Assembly: GCA_016296235.1 (NCBI GenBank)
Contig: JAEDJR010000051.1
Coordinates: forward strand, 1 to 11,310
Origin: Oscillospiraceae bacterium
GTDB taxonomy: Bacteria; Bacillota; Clostridia; Oscillospirales; Oscillospiraceae
Length of the DNA: 11,310 nt
Direction: 5' to 3'
Of the stretch, positions 5,747 through 11,310 are shown piece by piece (the first letter of the stretch is position 1; each line of letters starts with the position of its first letter). The translations under genes and the position numbers were made by a program. The notes beneath the pieces were generated by a model that worked only from the letters and a program-made list of their open reading frames with translations, did not search any database and had not been told where the DNA came from.

Positions 5747-7192
5747 GTGAACAAGCTGTTAAAACGCGAATGGCCCATCTTTATTCTGGCCTGTTTGATT
5801 GTGCTGTTGTTCTTCTGGCTCCCACCGCTGAGCGGCATGACCGAAAGCGCCATGCTGCTGCTGGGCATCTTCCTCGGCTCGGTGCTGCTGTGGATCACCG
5901 TGGGCATTTCCTGGCCCTCAATGTTCTGCCTGCTGATGCTTTTGCTGGTGCCGGAGCTGTCCGTGGGCAGCATTGTGTCGTCGTCCTTCGGCAATCCGGC
6001 CATTACCTTCCTGATTCTCACCTTCTGCTGCTCCTACGCCCTGAATCAGACGCCTTTCACCCGGCGCTGCGCCATCTGGTTTTTGTCCACGCCTCTGGCG
6101 CGAAAGGGCCCCTGGTGGTTCCTGTGCCTGTATTTCCTCTCGGTGCTGGTTCTGGGTTCCTGCATGAGCACCACGGTCATTGTTCTGATCTATCTGACCA
6201 TCAACGAGGAAATCTTCTCCCTGCTGGGCCTGCAGAAGGGCCACAAGCTGGCGGCGCTGATGACCATGGGATTGGTCATCGTGGCCAGCATCTCCGGCGC
6301 CATGACCCCCATTGCCCATGTATTCCCCCTGATGGCCCTGAGCATCTGCGAAAGCATCACCGGCGTCTCCGTCTCCTACGGCGCTTACCTGGCAGCCGGC
6401 ATTCCCGCGGCCCTGCTGACCACGGCGGCCATGCTGCTGATCTTCCGGTTCATCCTGCGGCCCGATGTGGAGCCTCTGCGGAAAGCAGACGTCCGCGCCA
6501 TGCAGCAGGCTCTGCCGAAGCTGGAGACCCGGGAGGCCTGGACCGTGTCCATCTTCTTCCTGGTGGTCGCCCTGTGGGTGCTGCCGGATCTGTTGAAGGG
6601 CGTATTCCCCGTGGTGGGCGCCCTGAGCAAGCGCTTCGGCACCGTCGGCCCGCCTCTGCTGGGCGCCCTGCTGATGTGCGTTCTGCGGCCCAACGGCAAA
6701 CCTCTGATGCAGTTCCCTGAGGCCCTCAAGAACGTTCCCTGGCCGTCTCTGTTCATGGCCGCCGCGGCTCTGTCCCTGGGCGCAGCCATGACAAACGCCG
6801 ACATCGGCCTCTCCGAGTGGGTCAAGACCGCCATGGCTCCCATGGCCCAGTCCCTCCAGGGCTTCTCTCTGGCCGTGGCCCTGGTGGTTGTGACCGTGCT
6901 GCTGACCAACGTCGGCTCCAACATGGTGACCGTCACCATTGTCTCCACCGTGGGCATCCCCATGGCCCTGAGTCTGGGCGGCGTATCCCAGGCCCTGACC
7001 CTGGCCATTGTGATCGGCATGGCTTCGGCCTACGCCTTTGCCACCCCGCCCGCCATGACCACCGTGGTGCTGGGCACTGGCTCCGGCTGGACCACCAACG
7101 CCCAGATGGCCAAATACGGCTTCCTGACCCTGATCCCCACCATTCTGGCCATCTGTCTGGTGGCCCTGCCCGTTGCAAGTATGCTGGTCTGA
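5747..7192 (+). CDS. SLC13/DASS-family anion transporter
   Basis: The 481-residue polytopic membrane protein resembles the divalent anion:sodium symporter (SLC13, CitT/SdcS-like) family. These proteins take up or exchange di- and tricarboxylates, sulfate or related anions. Hydrophobic segments run throughout from residue 9. The C-terminal half carries TNVGSNMVTVTIVSTVGIP near residues 387-403, the place of the second SNT substrate/sodium motif, followed by AFATPPAMTTVVLGTG. The equivalent N-terminal motif, near residues 138-145, reads GSCMSTTV instead of SNTAT. The GTG at 5747 is chosen because AGGAGG (5733-5738) precedes it by 8 bases; the frame stays open upstream without a comparable site. 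It is the first gene of a probable operon, 31 bases from the next. Substrate is not predictable from motifs; a carboxylate or methylated acid used by the URO-D-like protein is an inference. Confidence 0.85.
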   Translation: MNKLLKREWPIFILACLIVLLFFWLPPLSGMTESAMLLLGIFLGSVLLWITVGISWPSMFCLLMLLLVPELSVGSIVSSSFGNPAITFLILTFCCSYALNQTPFTRRCAIWFLSTPLARKGPWWFLCLYFLSVLVLGSCMSTTVIVLIYLTINEEIFSLLGLQKGHKLAALMTMGLVIVASISGAMTPIAHVFPLMALSICESITGVSVSYGAYLAAGIPAALLTTAAMLLIFRFILRPDVEPLRKADVRAMQQALPKLETREAWTVSIFFLVVALWVLPDLLKGVFPVVGALSKRFGTVGPPLLGALLMCVLRPNGKPLMQFPEALKNVPWPSLFMAAAALSLGAAMTNADIGLSEWVKTAMAPMAQSLQGFSLAVALVVVTVLLTNVGSNMVTVTIVSTVGIPMALSLGGVSQALTLAIVIGMASAYAFATPPAMTTVVLGTGSGWTTNAQMAKYGFLTLIPTILAICLVALPVASMLV

Positions 7193-7223
7193 TTTGCATT
7201 CAACATAAAAGGAGGAAGATTGT

Positions 7224-8255
7224 ATGGCATCTCTCAGCTTCCGGGAAAACACTCTGCTGGCCTATCAACACAAAGAGCCGGAGTTTTTCCCAATGGCCTC
7301 CGACATGGACACCTGCGCCCCCCGGGGCATGGACTTCATCCGCGAGACCATCTGCATCAACGGCACCGCCAACGACTGGTTCGGCCAGAGCTGGACCTTT
7401 GAGCCCAACATCGGCGGCGCCAATCCCACCCCCAACGTCCACCTGGTGCCGGACGTCACCAAATGGCGGGACTACATGAAGTTCCCGGATCTGAGCGTCC
7501 TGGACTGGGAGGGCTACGCCGCCCGGGACACCGCCAAGTGGGACCGGGAACACAAGCTCTCCCGCGTGATGGTGGGCTACGGCCTGTGGGAGCGCATGTT
7601 CAGCGTGGTGGAATTCCAGGACGCCCTGATGGCCCTGGTGGAGGAGCCGGAGGCCTGCTATGACTTCTTCGGCGCCGTGGCCGACCACAAGATCCGCCTG
7701 CACGACTACCTCATCAAATACTACAAGCCCGACATCCTCATCATGCACGACGACTACGGCTCCGGCGGCGGCATGTTCATGGCTCCCAGCGTCTGGCGGG
7801 AGCTCATCAAGCCCCATCTGCAGAGAGTCATCGACGCCATCACCAGCAAGGGCGTCCTCTACGAGCACCACTGCTGCGGCTACTTCGCACCCATCGTGGG
7901 CGAGATCGCCGACATGGGCTGCAGCGCCACCAACACCATGCACATCTCCAACAAGCCTGCCGAGCTGAAGAAGGAAGTGGGCCATAAGATGTGCTTCGTG
8001 GGCGGCTTCGATACCCAGTTCATGGACAAGCCCAAGACCACCGAGGAAGAAATCCGCGCCTCCATCCGCAAAACCATCGACGAGCTGGCTCCCGGCGGCA
8101 GCTGGGTGGCCCAGTCCGGCCTCAAGACCCGGGACCGCAACGCCATTGTCAACGACGAGCTGATCCGCTACGGCTCCACCAAGTACACCTGCCCCCGGCC
8201 CGACTACGATGCACCCCGGGGCGACGGCCTCGGCGGCAATCCCTTCGTCAAGTAA
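7224..8255 (+). CDS. Uroporphyrinogen decarboxylase-family protein (methyltransferase-like)
   Basis: The 343-residue cytoplasmic protein has the URO-D TIM-barrel fold. It resembles the branch that includes corrinoid-dependent methyltransferases (MtaA, MtbA, CmuA relatives) rather than haem-pathway HemE, whose N-terminal Arg-rich signature is missing. HDDYGSGGGMF (residues 175-185) and HHCCG (215-219, giving an H-x-C pair H216/C218) occupy the places of the barrel-mouth acidic residue and the zinc ligands of methyltransferases. GGFDTQ follows at 260-265. The third zinc cysteine of MtaA (PGCG) reads APGGS here (289-293). The ATG at 7224 is preceded by AAAGGAGG (7208-7215) at 8 bases. It sits between two transporters, suggesting that it acts on an imported compound. 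No corrinoid protein or activase gene is in the window. The exact reaction is unknown. Confidence 0.85.
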   Translation: MASLSFRENTLLAYQHKEPEFFPMASDMDTCAPRGMDFIRETICINGTANDWFGQSWTFEPNIGGANPTPNVHLVPDVTKWRDYMKFPDLSVLDWEGYAARDTAKWDREHKLSRVMVGYGLWERMFSVVEFQDALMALVEEPEACYDFFGAVADHKIRLHDYLIKYYKPDILIMHDDYGSGGGMFMAPSVWRELIKPHLQRVIDAITSKGVLYEHHCCGYFAPIVGEIADMGCSATNTMHISNKPAELKKEVGHKMCFVGGFDTQFMDKPKTTEEEIRASIRKTIDELAPGGSWVAQSGLKTRDRNAIVNDELIRYGSTKYTCPRPDYDAPRGDGLGGNPFVK

Positions 8256-8275
8256 GCATTCCCCATCCGGTGTCA

Positions 8276-8304
8276 TCAATGGGGGACGCCGTCCCCCTGA
8301 TTGA
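8276..8304 (+). other. Intercistronic hairpin before the GPH transporter gene
   Basis: GGGGGAC (8281-8287) pairs with GTCCCCC (8291-8297) around a 3-base loop. The stem continues as TCAAT (8276-8280) with ATTGA (8300-8304) across a 2-base bulge. No T run follows; the Shine-Dalgarno AAAGGAG of the next gene begins only 4 bases later. It is therefore more likely an mRNA-stability, processing or translation-tuning element than a terminator. Confidence 0.6.
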
Positions 8305-8323
8305 GAGAAAGGAGAAACTACCC

Positions 8324-9742
8324 ATGAGTAAAACCAAGGCAAGGCCCCAGGGCTTGTCCCGGAGCATCCGGTACTTCTACGGTATCGGCGACATGTGCTT
8401 CGCGCTGATGACCAGCGTGGGCATGTACTATTCCACCTTCTACCTGACCAACGTTGCCCAGCTGAGTCTGGCCGGCGTGGCCCTGCTGACCACCATGGTT
8501 CCCCTGGTGGACTCGTTCACCTCCTGGATCTACGGCGCTGTCATCAACTCCATCAAGCCCATGAAATGGGGCCGCTACCGCTCCTGGCTGATCGTCTGCA
8601 GCCCGCTGATCCCAATCTTCTACTTCTTCCAATATGTCCGTATCGGAAACTCCGAAGCCGTCTCCATTGTATTCTTCTTCATCTTCATGATCGGCTGCAA
8701 GTTCCTGCATAACTGGCCCTACACCGCCAACGCAGCCCTCATCAACGTGGTGGCCAAGACGCCCGACGAGCGCATCGCCATGGCCTCCAGCCGTGCCACC
8801 TGGAACAACATGTCCAAGTTTGCCTGGTCCTACCTGGGCGTTCCCTTCCTGTCCTACCTGACCCTGCTGGTCACCGAAAAGTACGCCTACGCCGTTCTGT
8901 CCCTCATCATGGCTCTGTCCATGGTGCTGACCTACTTCCTGCACTTCAAGATGACCGAGGGCTACGAGGATACCGGCGACCAGGAGAAGTCCAACGCCGC
9001 CAAGGCCAAGCGCGCCAGAACCAACCCCCTGGACCTGATCAAGGCCCTGTTCACCAATCCTCCCCTACTTTGCCTGATGATCGCCGACCTGGCCAAGTGG
9101 CTGTTCAACTTCCTGGTTGCCGGCACCGTGGTCTACTACTTCACCTACATCGCCCTCAACAAGGGCATGCAGGCCACCTACATCCTGATTATCGCCTTCT
9201 GTGCCGTGTTCGGCGCCTACTTCAGCCGCTTCCTGGGCAAAAAGCTCAGCGGCCGCATCACCATGATCGCCTGCTATGTGCTGATGGCCGTCTGCCTGCT
9301 GGCCGCCCGCCTGTTCTACACCAGCCCCTGGATGGTCGTTGTTCTGATCTCCGTGTCCCAGCTGGGCTATGGCTGCTGCTACTCCTGCTCCTCCGCCCTG
9401 TATGCCGACACCGCCGTCTACAACGAGTGGAAGACCGGCAAGAATGCCTCCGGCTGGATCATGGGCCTGACCAACCTGCCTCTGAAGGTCGCCAGCACCC
9501 TGAAGAACGCCATCCTGACGGCCTGCCTGGCCGTGGGCGGCTTCTCCGCCAAGATCGCCGTGGAGGAAGCCACCGTGGCCATGAAGGAATCCATCTGCCT
9601 GGCCCTGATGGTTGTCCCCGCCGTTCTGCTGCTGGTCGGCGCCGTGGTTCTGCTGGCCGGCTTCCGCCTGCCCAAGAGCAAGCTGGAGCAGATGCAGCAG
9701 GAAATCGAAGCCCGCAAGGCCCAGGAAGAAGTCCAGGCATAA
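8324..9742 (+). CDS. GPH-family (MelB-like) major-facilitator transporter
   Basis: The 472-residue inner-membrane protein belongs to the glycoside-pentoside-hexuronide:cation symporter branch of the major facilitator superfamily. The N-terminus YFYGIGDMCFALMTSVGMYY and the loop-2/3 motif MKWGRYRSWLI (residues 80-90) are family marks. So is the C-terminal half motif ADTAVYNEWKTGKNASGWIMG, which corresponds to the ADxVdYgEwktGkR signature. About twelve hydrophobic segments are present. In the helix-II cation site the second acidic residue of MelB appears replaced by serine (D63 kept, S67). The ATG at 8324 follows AAAGGAG (8308-8314) by 9 bases. It is the last gene of the operon, 68 bases after the URO-D-like gene, followed by a hairpin. 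Substrate is unknown; GPH relatives also move non-sugar metabolites, so a role with the URO-D-like enzyme (import or product export) is an inference. Confidence 0.87.
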   Translation: MSKTKARPQGLSRSIRYFYGIGDMCFALMTSVGMYYSTFYLTNVAQLSLAGVALLTTMVPLVDSFTSWIYGAVINSIKPMKWGRYRSWLIVCSPLIPIFYFFQYVRIGNSEAVSIVFFFIFMIGCKFLHNWPYTANAALINVVAKTPDERIAMASSRATWNNMSKFAWSYLGVPFLSYLTLLVTEKYAYAVLSLIMALSMVLTYFLHFKMTEGYEDTGDQEKSNAAKAKRARTNPLDLIKALFTNPPLLCLMIADLAKWLFNFLVAGTVVYYFTYIALNKGMQATYILIIAFCAVFGAYFSRFLGKKLSGRITMIACYVLMAVCLLAARLFYTSPWMVVVLISVSQLGYGCCYSCSSALYADTAVYNEWKTGKNASGWIMGLTNLPLKVASTLKNAILTACLAVGGFSAKIAVEEATVAMKESICLALMVVPAVLLLVGAVVLLAGFRLPKSKLEQMQQEIEARKAQEEVQA

Positions 9743-9745
9743 GGC

Positions 9746-9774
9746 TTCCCATTTCCAACCCATTGTGCTATACT
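9746..9774 (+). promoter_or_regulatory. Possible promoter in front of a perfect hairpin
   Basis: TTCCCA (9746-9751), a 17-base spacer and TATACT (9769-9774), preceded by an extended -10 TG (TGCTATACT), form a plausible SigA promoter. It starts 4 bases after the GPH stop codon. RNA would begin inside the following hairpin. No gene follows for more than 300 bases, so the match may be chance. Confidence 0.3.
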
Positions 9775-9777
9775 AAA

Positions 9778-9822
9778 GGCGCTGCCGGACCAATCCGGCA
9801 GCGCCTAATTCTGATTTTGAAA
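9778..9822 (+). terminator. Perfect 12-bp hairpin, probable operon terminator
   Basis: GGCGCTGCCGGA (9778-9789) and TCCGGCAGCGCC (9794-9805) are perfect reverse complements around the loop CCAA. The downstream sequence TAATTCTGATTTT is only moderately T-rich, so termination is likely but not certain. It lies 35 bases after the GPH gene and would close the SLC13/URO-D/GPH operon. Confidence 0.65.
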
Positions 9823-9840
9823 TCGGCTTTTGCAAGCGTT

Positions 9841-9992
9841 CGGTCATTGCGAACCCCCGCAGGGGCCGCTGCAATCCGTGTCTTTCCGGCGTGGCCGCCC
9901 GGGGATTACGGGGCCTGCACACGGGCGGCCACATCGGGCCGCCCCTACGGCGTGGTTCGAAAAACACCGTAGGGCGGGGGCTTGCCCCCGCC
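9841..9992. repeat. Intergenic palindromic repeat element, copy B
   Basis: Bases 9843-9888 align with copy A (2543-2588), sharing CATTGCG, CGCAGGGGCCG and GCAATCCGT at the same spacing. After that the copies diverge in sequence but stay hairpin-rich. GTGGCCGCCC (9891-9900) pairs with GGGCGGCCAC (9923-9932), and GGCGGGGG (9973-9980) pairs with CCCCCGCC (9985-9992) around CTTG. GCCGCCCCTACG near 9939-9950 recalls copy A's arm. The right terminal repeat seen in copy A is not found. No gene is supported in 9743-10111; the right boundary of the element is approximate. Confidence 0.65.
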
Positions 9993-10030
9993 GAAGTGCA
10001 GCGGCTGCTTATGAAAGCCGGCCATGATAA

Positions 10031-10050
10031 TTCTAATTTCTTTCTAATTT
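10031..10050 (+). promoter_or_regulatory. Direct repeat, likely OmpR-family response-regulator site
   Basis: TTCTAATTT occurs at 10031-10039 and again at 10042-10050, start to start 11 bases, in the tandem same-face arrangement used by OmpR/PhoB-type regulators. It lies 30 bases upstream of a -10 box and in front of an operon that encodes such a regulator, which suggests autoregulation. The binding protein is inferred. Confidence 0.42.
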
Positions 10051-10080
10051 TCTCTCAAAGACCGTTTCATCTTGACGCGG

Positions 10081-10086
10081 TATCAT
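10081..10086 (+). promoter_or_regulatory. -10 box of the DUF4342/response-regulator operon
   Basis: TATCAT matches the -10 consensus at five of six positions and lies 28 bases before the ATG at 10115. No TTGACA-like box exists at 16-18 bases upstream (the region reads AAAGACCG). The promoter, if real, probably relies on the activator repeats just upstream. Confidence 0.35.
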
Positions 10087-10114
10087 AGGCACATCTTCAA
10101 AGGAGGTATCCGTG

Positions 10115-10642
10115 ATGGATCAGATGGAATTGGTAGAAAGCCTGCGGGAAAAGACAGGCTGCAGTTATTCGGAAGCAAAGGCCGCCCTGGACGCGGCCGG
10201 CAATGACCTGCTGGATGCCCTGTGCTGGCTGGAGCAGCACGGCAAGACCCAGATGGTGGGCGCATCCTGCTCCACCCAGGACCGGGAGCCGCCCAAGAGT
10301 GAGCCGGAGTCGGAACAGCAGGCAAAACGGGAGCCCGGCCCCTTCGCTGAGGGCTGCCGTTCCCTGTGGGAGGGACTGGTGTCCATGCTCCGCAAGTGCA
10401 ACCAGACGGAGCTGGTCATGACCAGCAAATCCGGGCGGCGGGAGTTCAGCATCCCCCTGACCCTGGTGATCATTCTGCTGCTGGCGGCCTTCTGGGTAGT
10501 TCTGGCGCTGGTGATCGTGGCCCTGTTCTTCGGCAACCGCTTCTCCGTGGAGGGCGCGCTGCATCACGACGATGTCAACGAGGTTCTGGGCAAGGCCACG
10601 GACTTTGCCGAGAGCGTCAAGGAGGATTTTCACAAGGAATAA
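10115..10642 (+). CDS. UBA-like/DUF4342 membrane protein
   Basis: The 175-residue protein has an N-terminal UBA/TS-N-like three-helix domain (about residues 3-43: LVESLREKTGCSYSEAKAAL, then AAGNDLLDALCWLEQHG), as seen in EF-Ts. A charged, Pro/Glu-rich linker follows (about 52-78). The C-terminal part resembles DUF4342 (about 82-147: amphipathic SLWEGLVSMLRKCN, TELVMTSKSGRREFSIPLTL, then one transmembrane helix at about 114-139). A short acidic tail ends it. AGGAGG (10101-10106) lies 8 bases before the ATG at 10115 and 5 before an adjacent GTG at 10112; the ATG is preferred. An OmpR-family regulator begins 18 bases downstream, so it is probably cotranscribed with a two-component system and may take part in envelope-stress sensing. 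The molecular function is unknown; the domain calls are from sequence pattern. Confidence 0.78.
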   Translation: MDQMELVESLREKTGCSYSEAKAALDAAGNDLLDALCWLEQHGKTQMVGASCSTQDREPPKSEPESEQQAKREPGPFAEGCRSLWEGLVSMLRKCNQTELVMTSKSGRREFSIPLTLVIILLLAAFWVVLALVIVALFFGNRFSVEGALHHDDVNEVLGKATDFAESVKEDFHKE

Positions 10643-10660
10643 GCGTGGAGGGAGCTTGAC

Positions 10661-11310
10661 ATGGACCGTATCTTGATTGTGGAGGACGAAGAGGCCATCG
10701 CCCGGTTTGTGGAGCTGGAGCTGCGGCATGAGGGCTACGACGTGGGCAAGGCCGGCGACGGCCGCACGGGCCTGGACATGGCCCTCAGCGGCCAATACCA
10801 GCTGGTGCTGCTGGACATCATGCTGCCGGAGCTGTCGGGCATGGAGGTCATCCGCCGTCTGCGGCGGGAGAGCCAGATCCCCGTCATCATGCTCACCGCC
10901 CGGGATACGGTCATGGACAAGGTTTCCGGTCTGGACATGGGGGCCGACGACTATATCACCAAGCCCTTTGCCATCGAAGAGCTGCTGGCCCGCATCCGCA
11001 CAGCCCTGCGGAAGCGGCCCCAGGCGGCCCCGGTGAATGCCGGTCTGACCTGCGGCCCCCTGCGGATGGACGTGGCCCGGCATACGGTCACCTGCCGGGA
11101 GCAGCCCGTGGAGCTGACCAGCCGGGAGTTCGAGGTGCTGAAGCTGCTGCTGGAAAACCAGCAGATCGTCCTGAGCCGGGACACCTTCCTGGCCAAGGTC
11201 TGGGGCTACGACTACATGGGCGAGACCAACGTGGTGGACGTATACATCCGGTATCTGCGCAGCAAAATCGACGACGCCTTCGGCGTGGATCTGATCCACA
11301 CAGTCCGGGG
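10661..11310 (+). CDS. OmpR-family response regulator (3' end outside window)
   Basis: The visible 216 residues form a two-domain DNA-binding response regulator. The receiver domain (about 1-118) has the acidic pocket E8/D9/E10, the phosphorylation site D52 in LVLLDIMLPE, T79 in MLTARD and K101 in DDYITKPF. The winged-helix output domain (about 125-216) shows VELTSREFEVLKLLLEN and NVVDVYIRYLRSKID and ends in HTVRG. Only the last few residues (usually a GY-containing strand) should be missing. GGAGGGAG (10647-10654) precedes the ATG by 6 bases, and the gene starts 18 bases after the DUF4342 gene. A sensor histidine kinase is expected next. The subgroup and regulon cannot be named, although the 11-bp repeats at 10031-10050 are a candidate target. 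Confidence 0.93.
   Translation, partial: MDRILIVEDEEAIARFVELELRHEGYDVGKAGDGRTGLDMALSGQYQLVLLDIMLPELSGMEVIRRLRRESQIPVIMLTARDTVMDKVSGLDMGADDYITKPFAIEELLARIRTALRKRPQAAPVNAGLTCGPLRMDVARHTVTCREQPVELTSREFEVLKLLLENQQIVLSRDTFLAKVWGYDYMGETNVVDVYIRYLRSKIDDAFGVDLIHTVR

Noticed and set aside
5918..7252. A 444-codon minus-strand frame opposite the SLC13 gene, and a similar one at 7200-8342
   Set aside because: The translations are rich in His, Gln and Gly without domains, and are the mirror of strongly coding genes.
7224..8255. Haem-pathway uroporphyrinogen decarboxylase (HemE)
   Set aside because: The HemE N-terminal arginine signature is absent, while the H-x-C pair and HDDYG segment fit the methyltransferase-like branch; no haem genes are nearby.
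8281..8297. Rho-independent terminator between the URO-D-like and GPH genes
   Set aside because: The stem is good but no T run follows and the next Shine-Dalgarno begins almost at once, so termination is unlikely.
10072..10086. TTGACG next to TATCAT as a normal promoter
   Set aside because: The two boxes are only 3 bases apart, far too close to act together as -35 and -10.

Overview
The window looks like a chromosomal segment of a high-GC, endospore-forming Clostridia member, most likely Oscillospiraceae or a close relative. This is inferred from the SpoIIP sporulation gene, the strong AGGAGG ribosome sites, the GC-rich codon use, PucR and GPH proteins of clostridial type, and GC-rich intergenic repeat elements. 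No species can be named from the sequence alone.

Left edge (1-213): there is no protein gene. On the minus strand lies a compact unit: a near-consensus promoter (181-209), a sequence resembling a tRNA-Ser(CGA) with an abnormal 3' half (83-152), and a terminator-like hairpin directly after it (59-82). Three CGTAGA direct repeats follow at 9-49. This could be an attachment site of an integrative element lying to the left, or a tRNA-derived small RNA. Next comes spoIIP (minus, 214-1305), divergent from pta (plus, 1454-2467), which has a good promoter and a strong terminator.

Middle (2541-9805): an intergenic repeat (copy A) precedes a MATE efflux gene, which is followed after 27 bases by a PucR-type regulator with a TTG start. 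A 16-bp hairpin closes that unit. A new promoter then begins a probable three-gene operon: an SLC13-type anion transporter, a uroporphyrinogen-decarboxylase-fold protein of the methyltransferase-like branch, and a GPH-type sugar/cation symporter. The natural reading is a small PucR-controlled uptake and conversion locus. The substrate is unknown, and no corrinoid protein or reductive activase is present.

Right part (9806-11310): a second, diverged copy of the repeat (copy B), then a putative response-regulator-controlled promoter with an 11-bp-spaced direct repeat. It leads into a UBA-like/DUF4342 membrane protein and an OmpR-family response regulator that runs off the window; a histidine kinase probably follows.

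Most notable items: the tRNA-like unit, the transporter/URO-D locus whose proteins depart from family motifs, the UBA-DUF4342 partner of a two-component system, and the structured repeat family.
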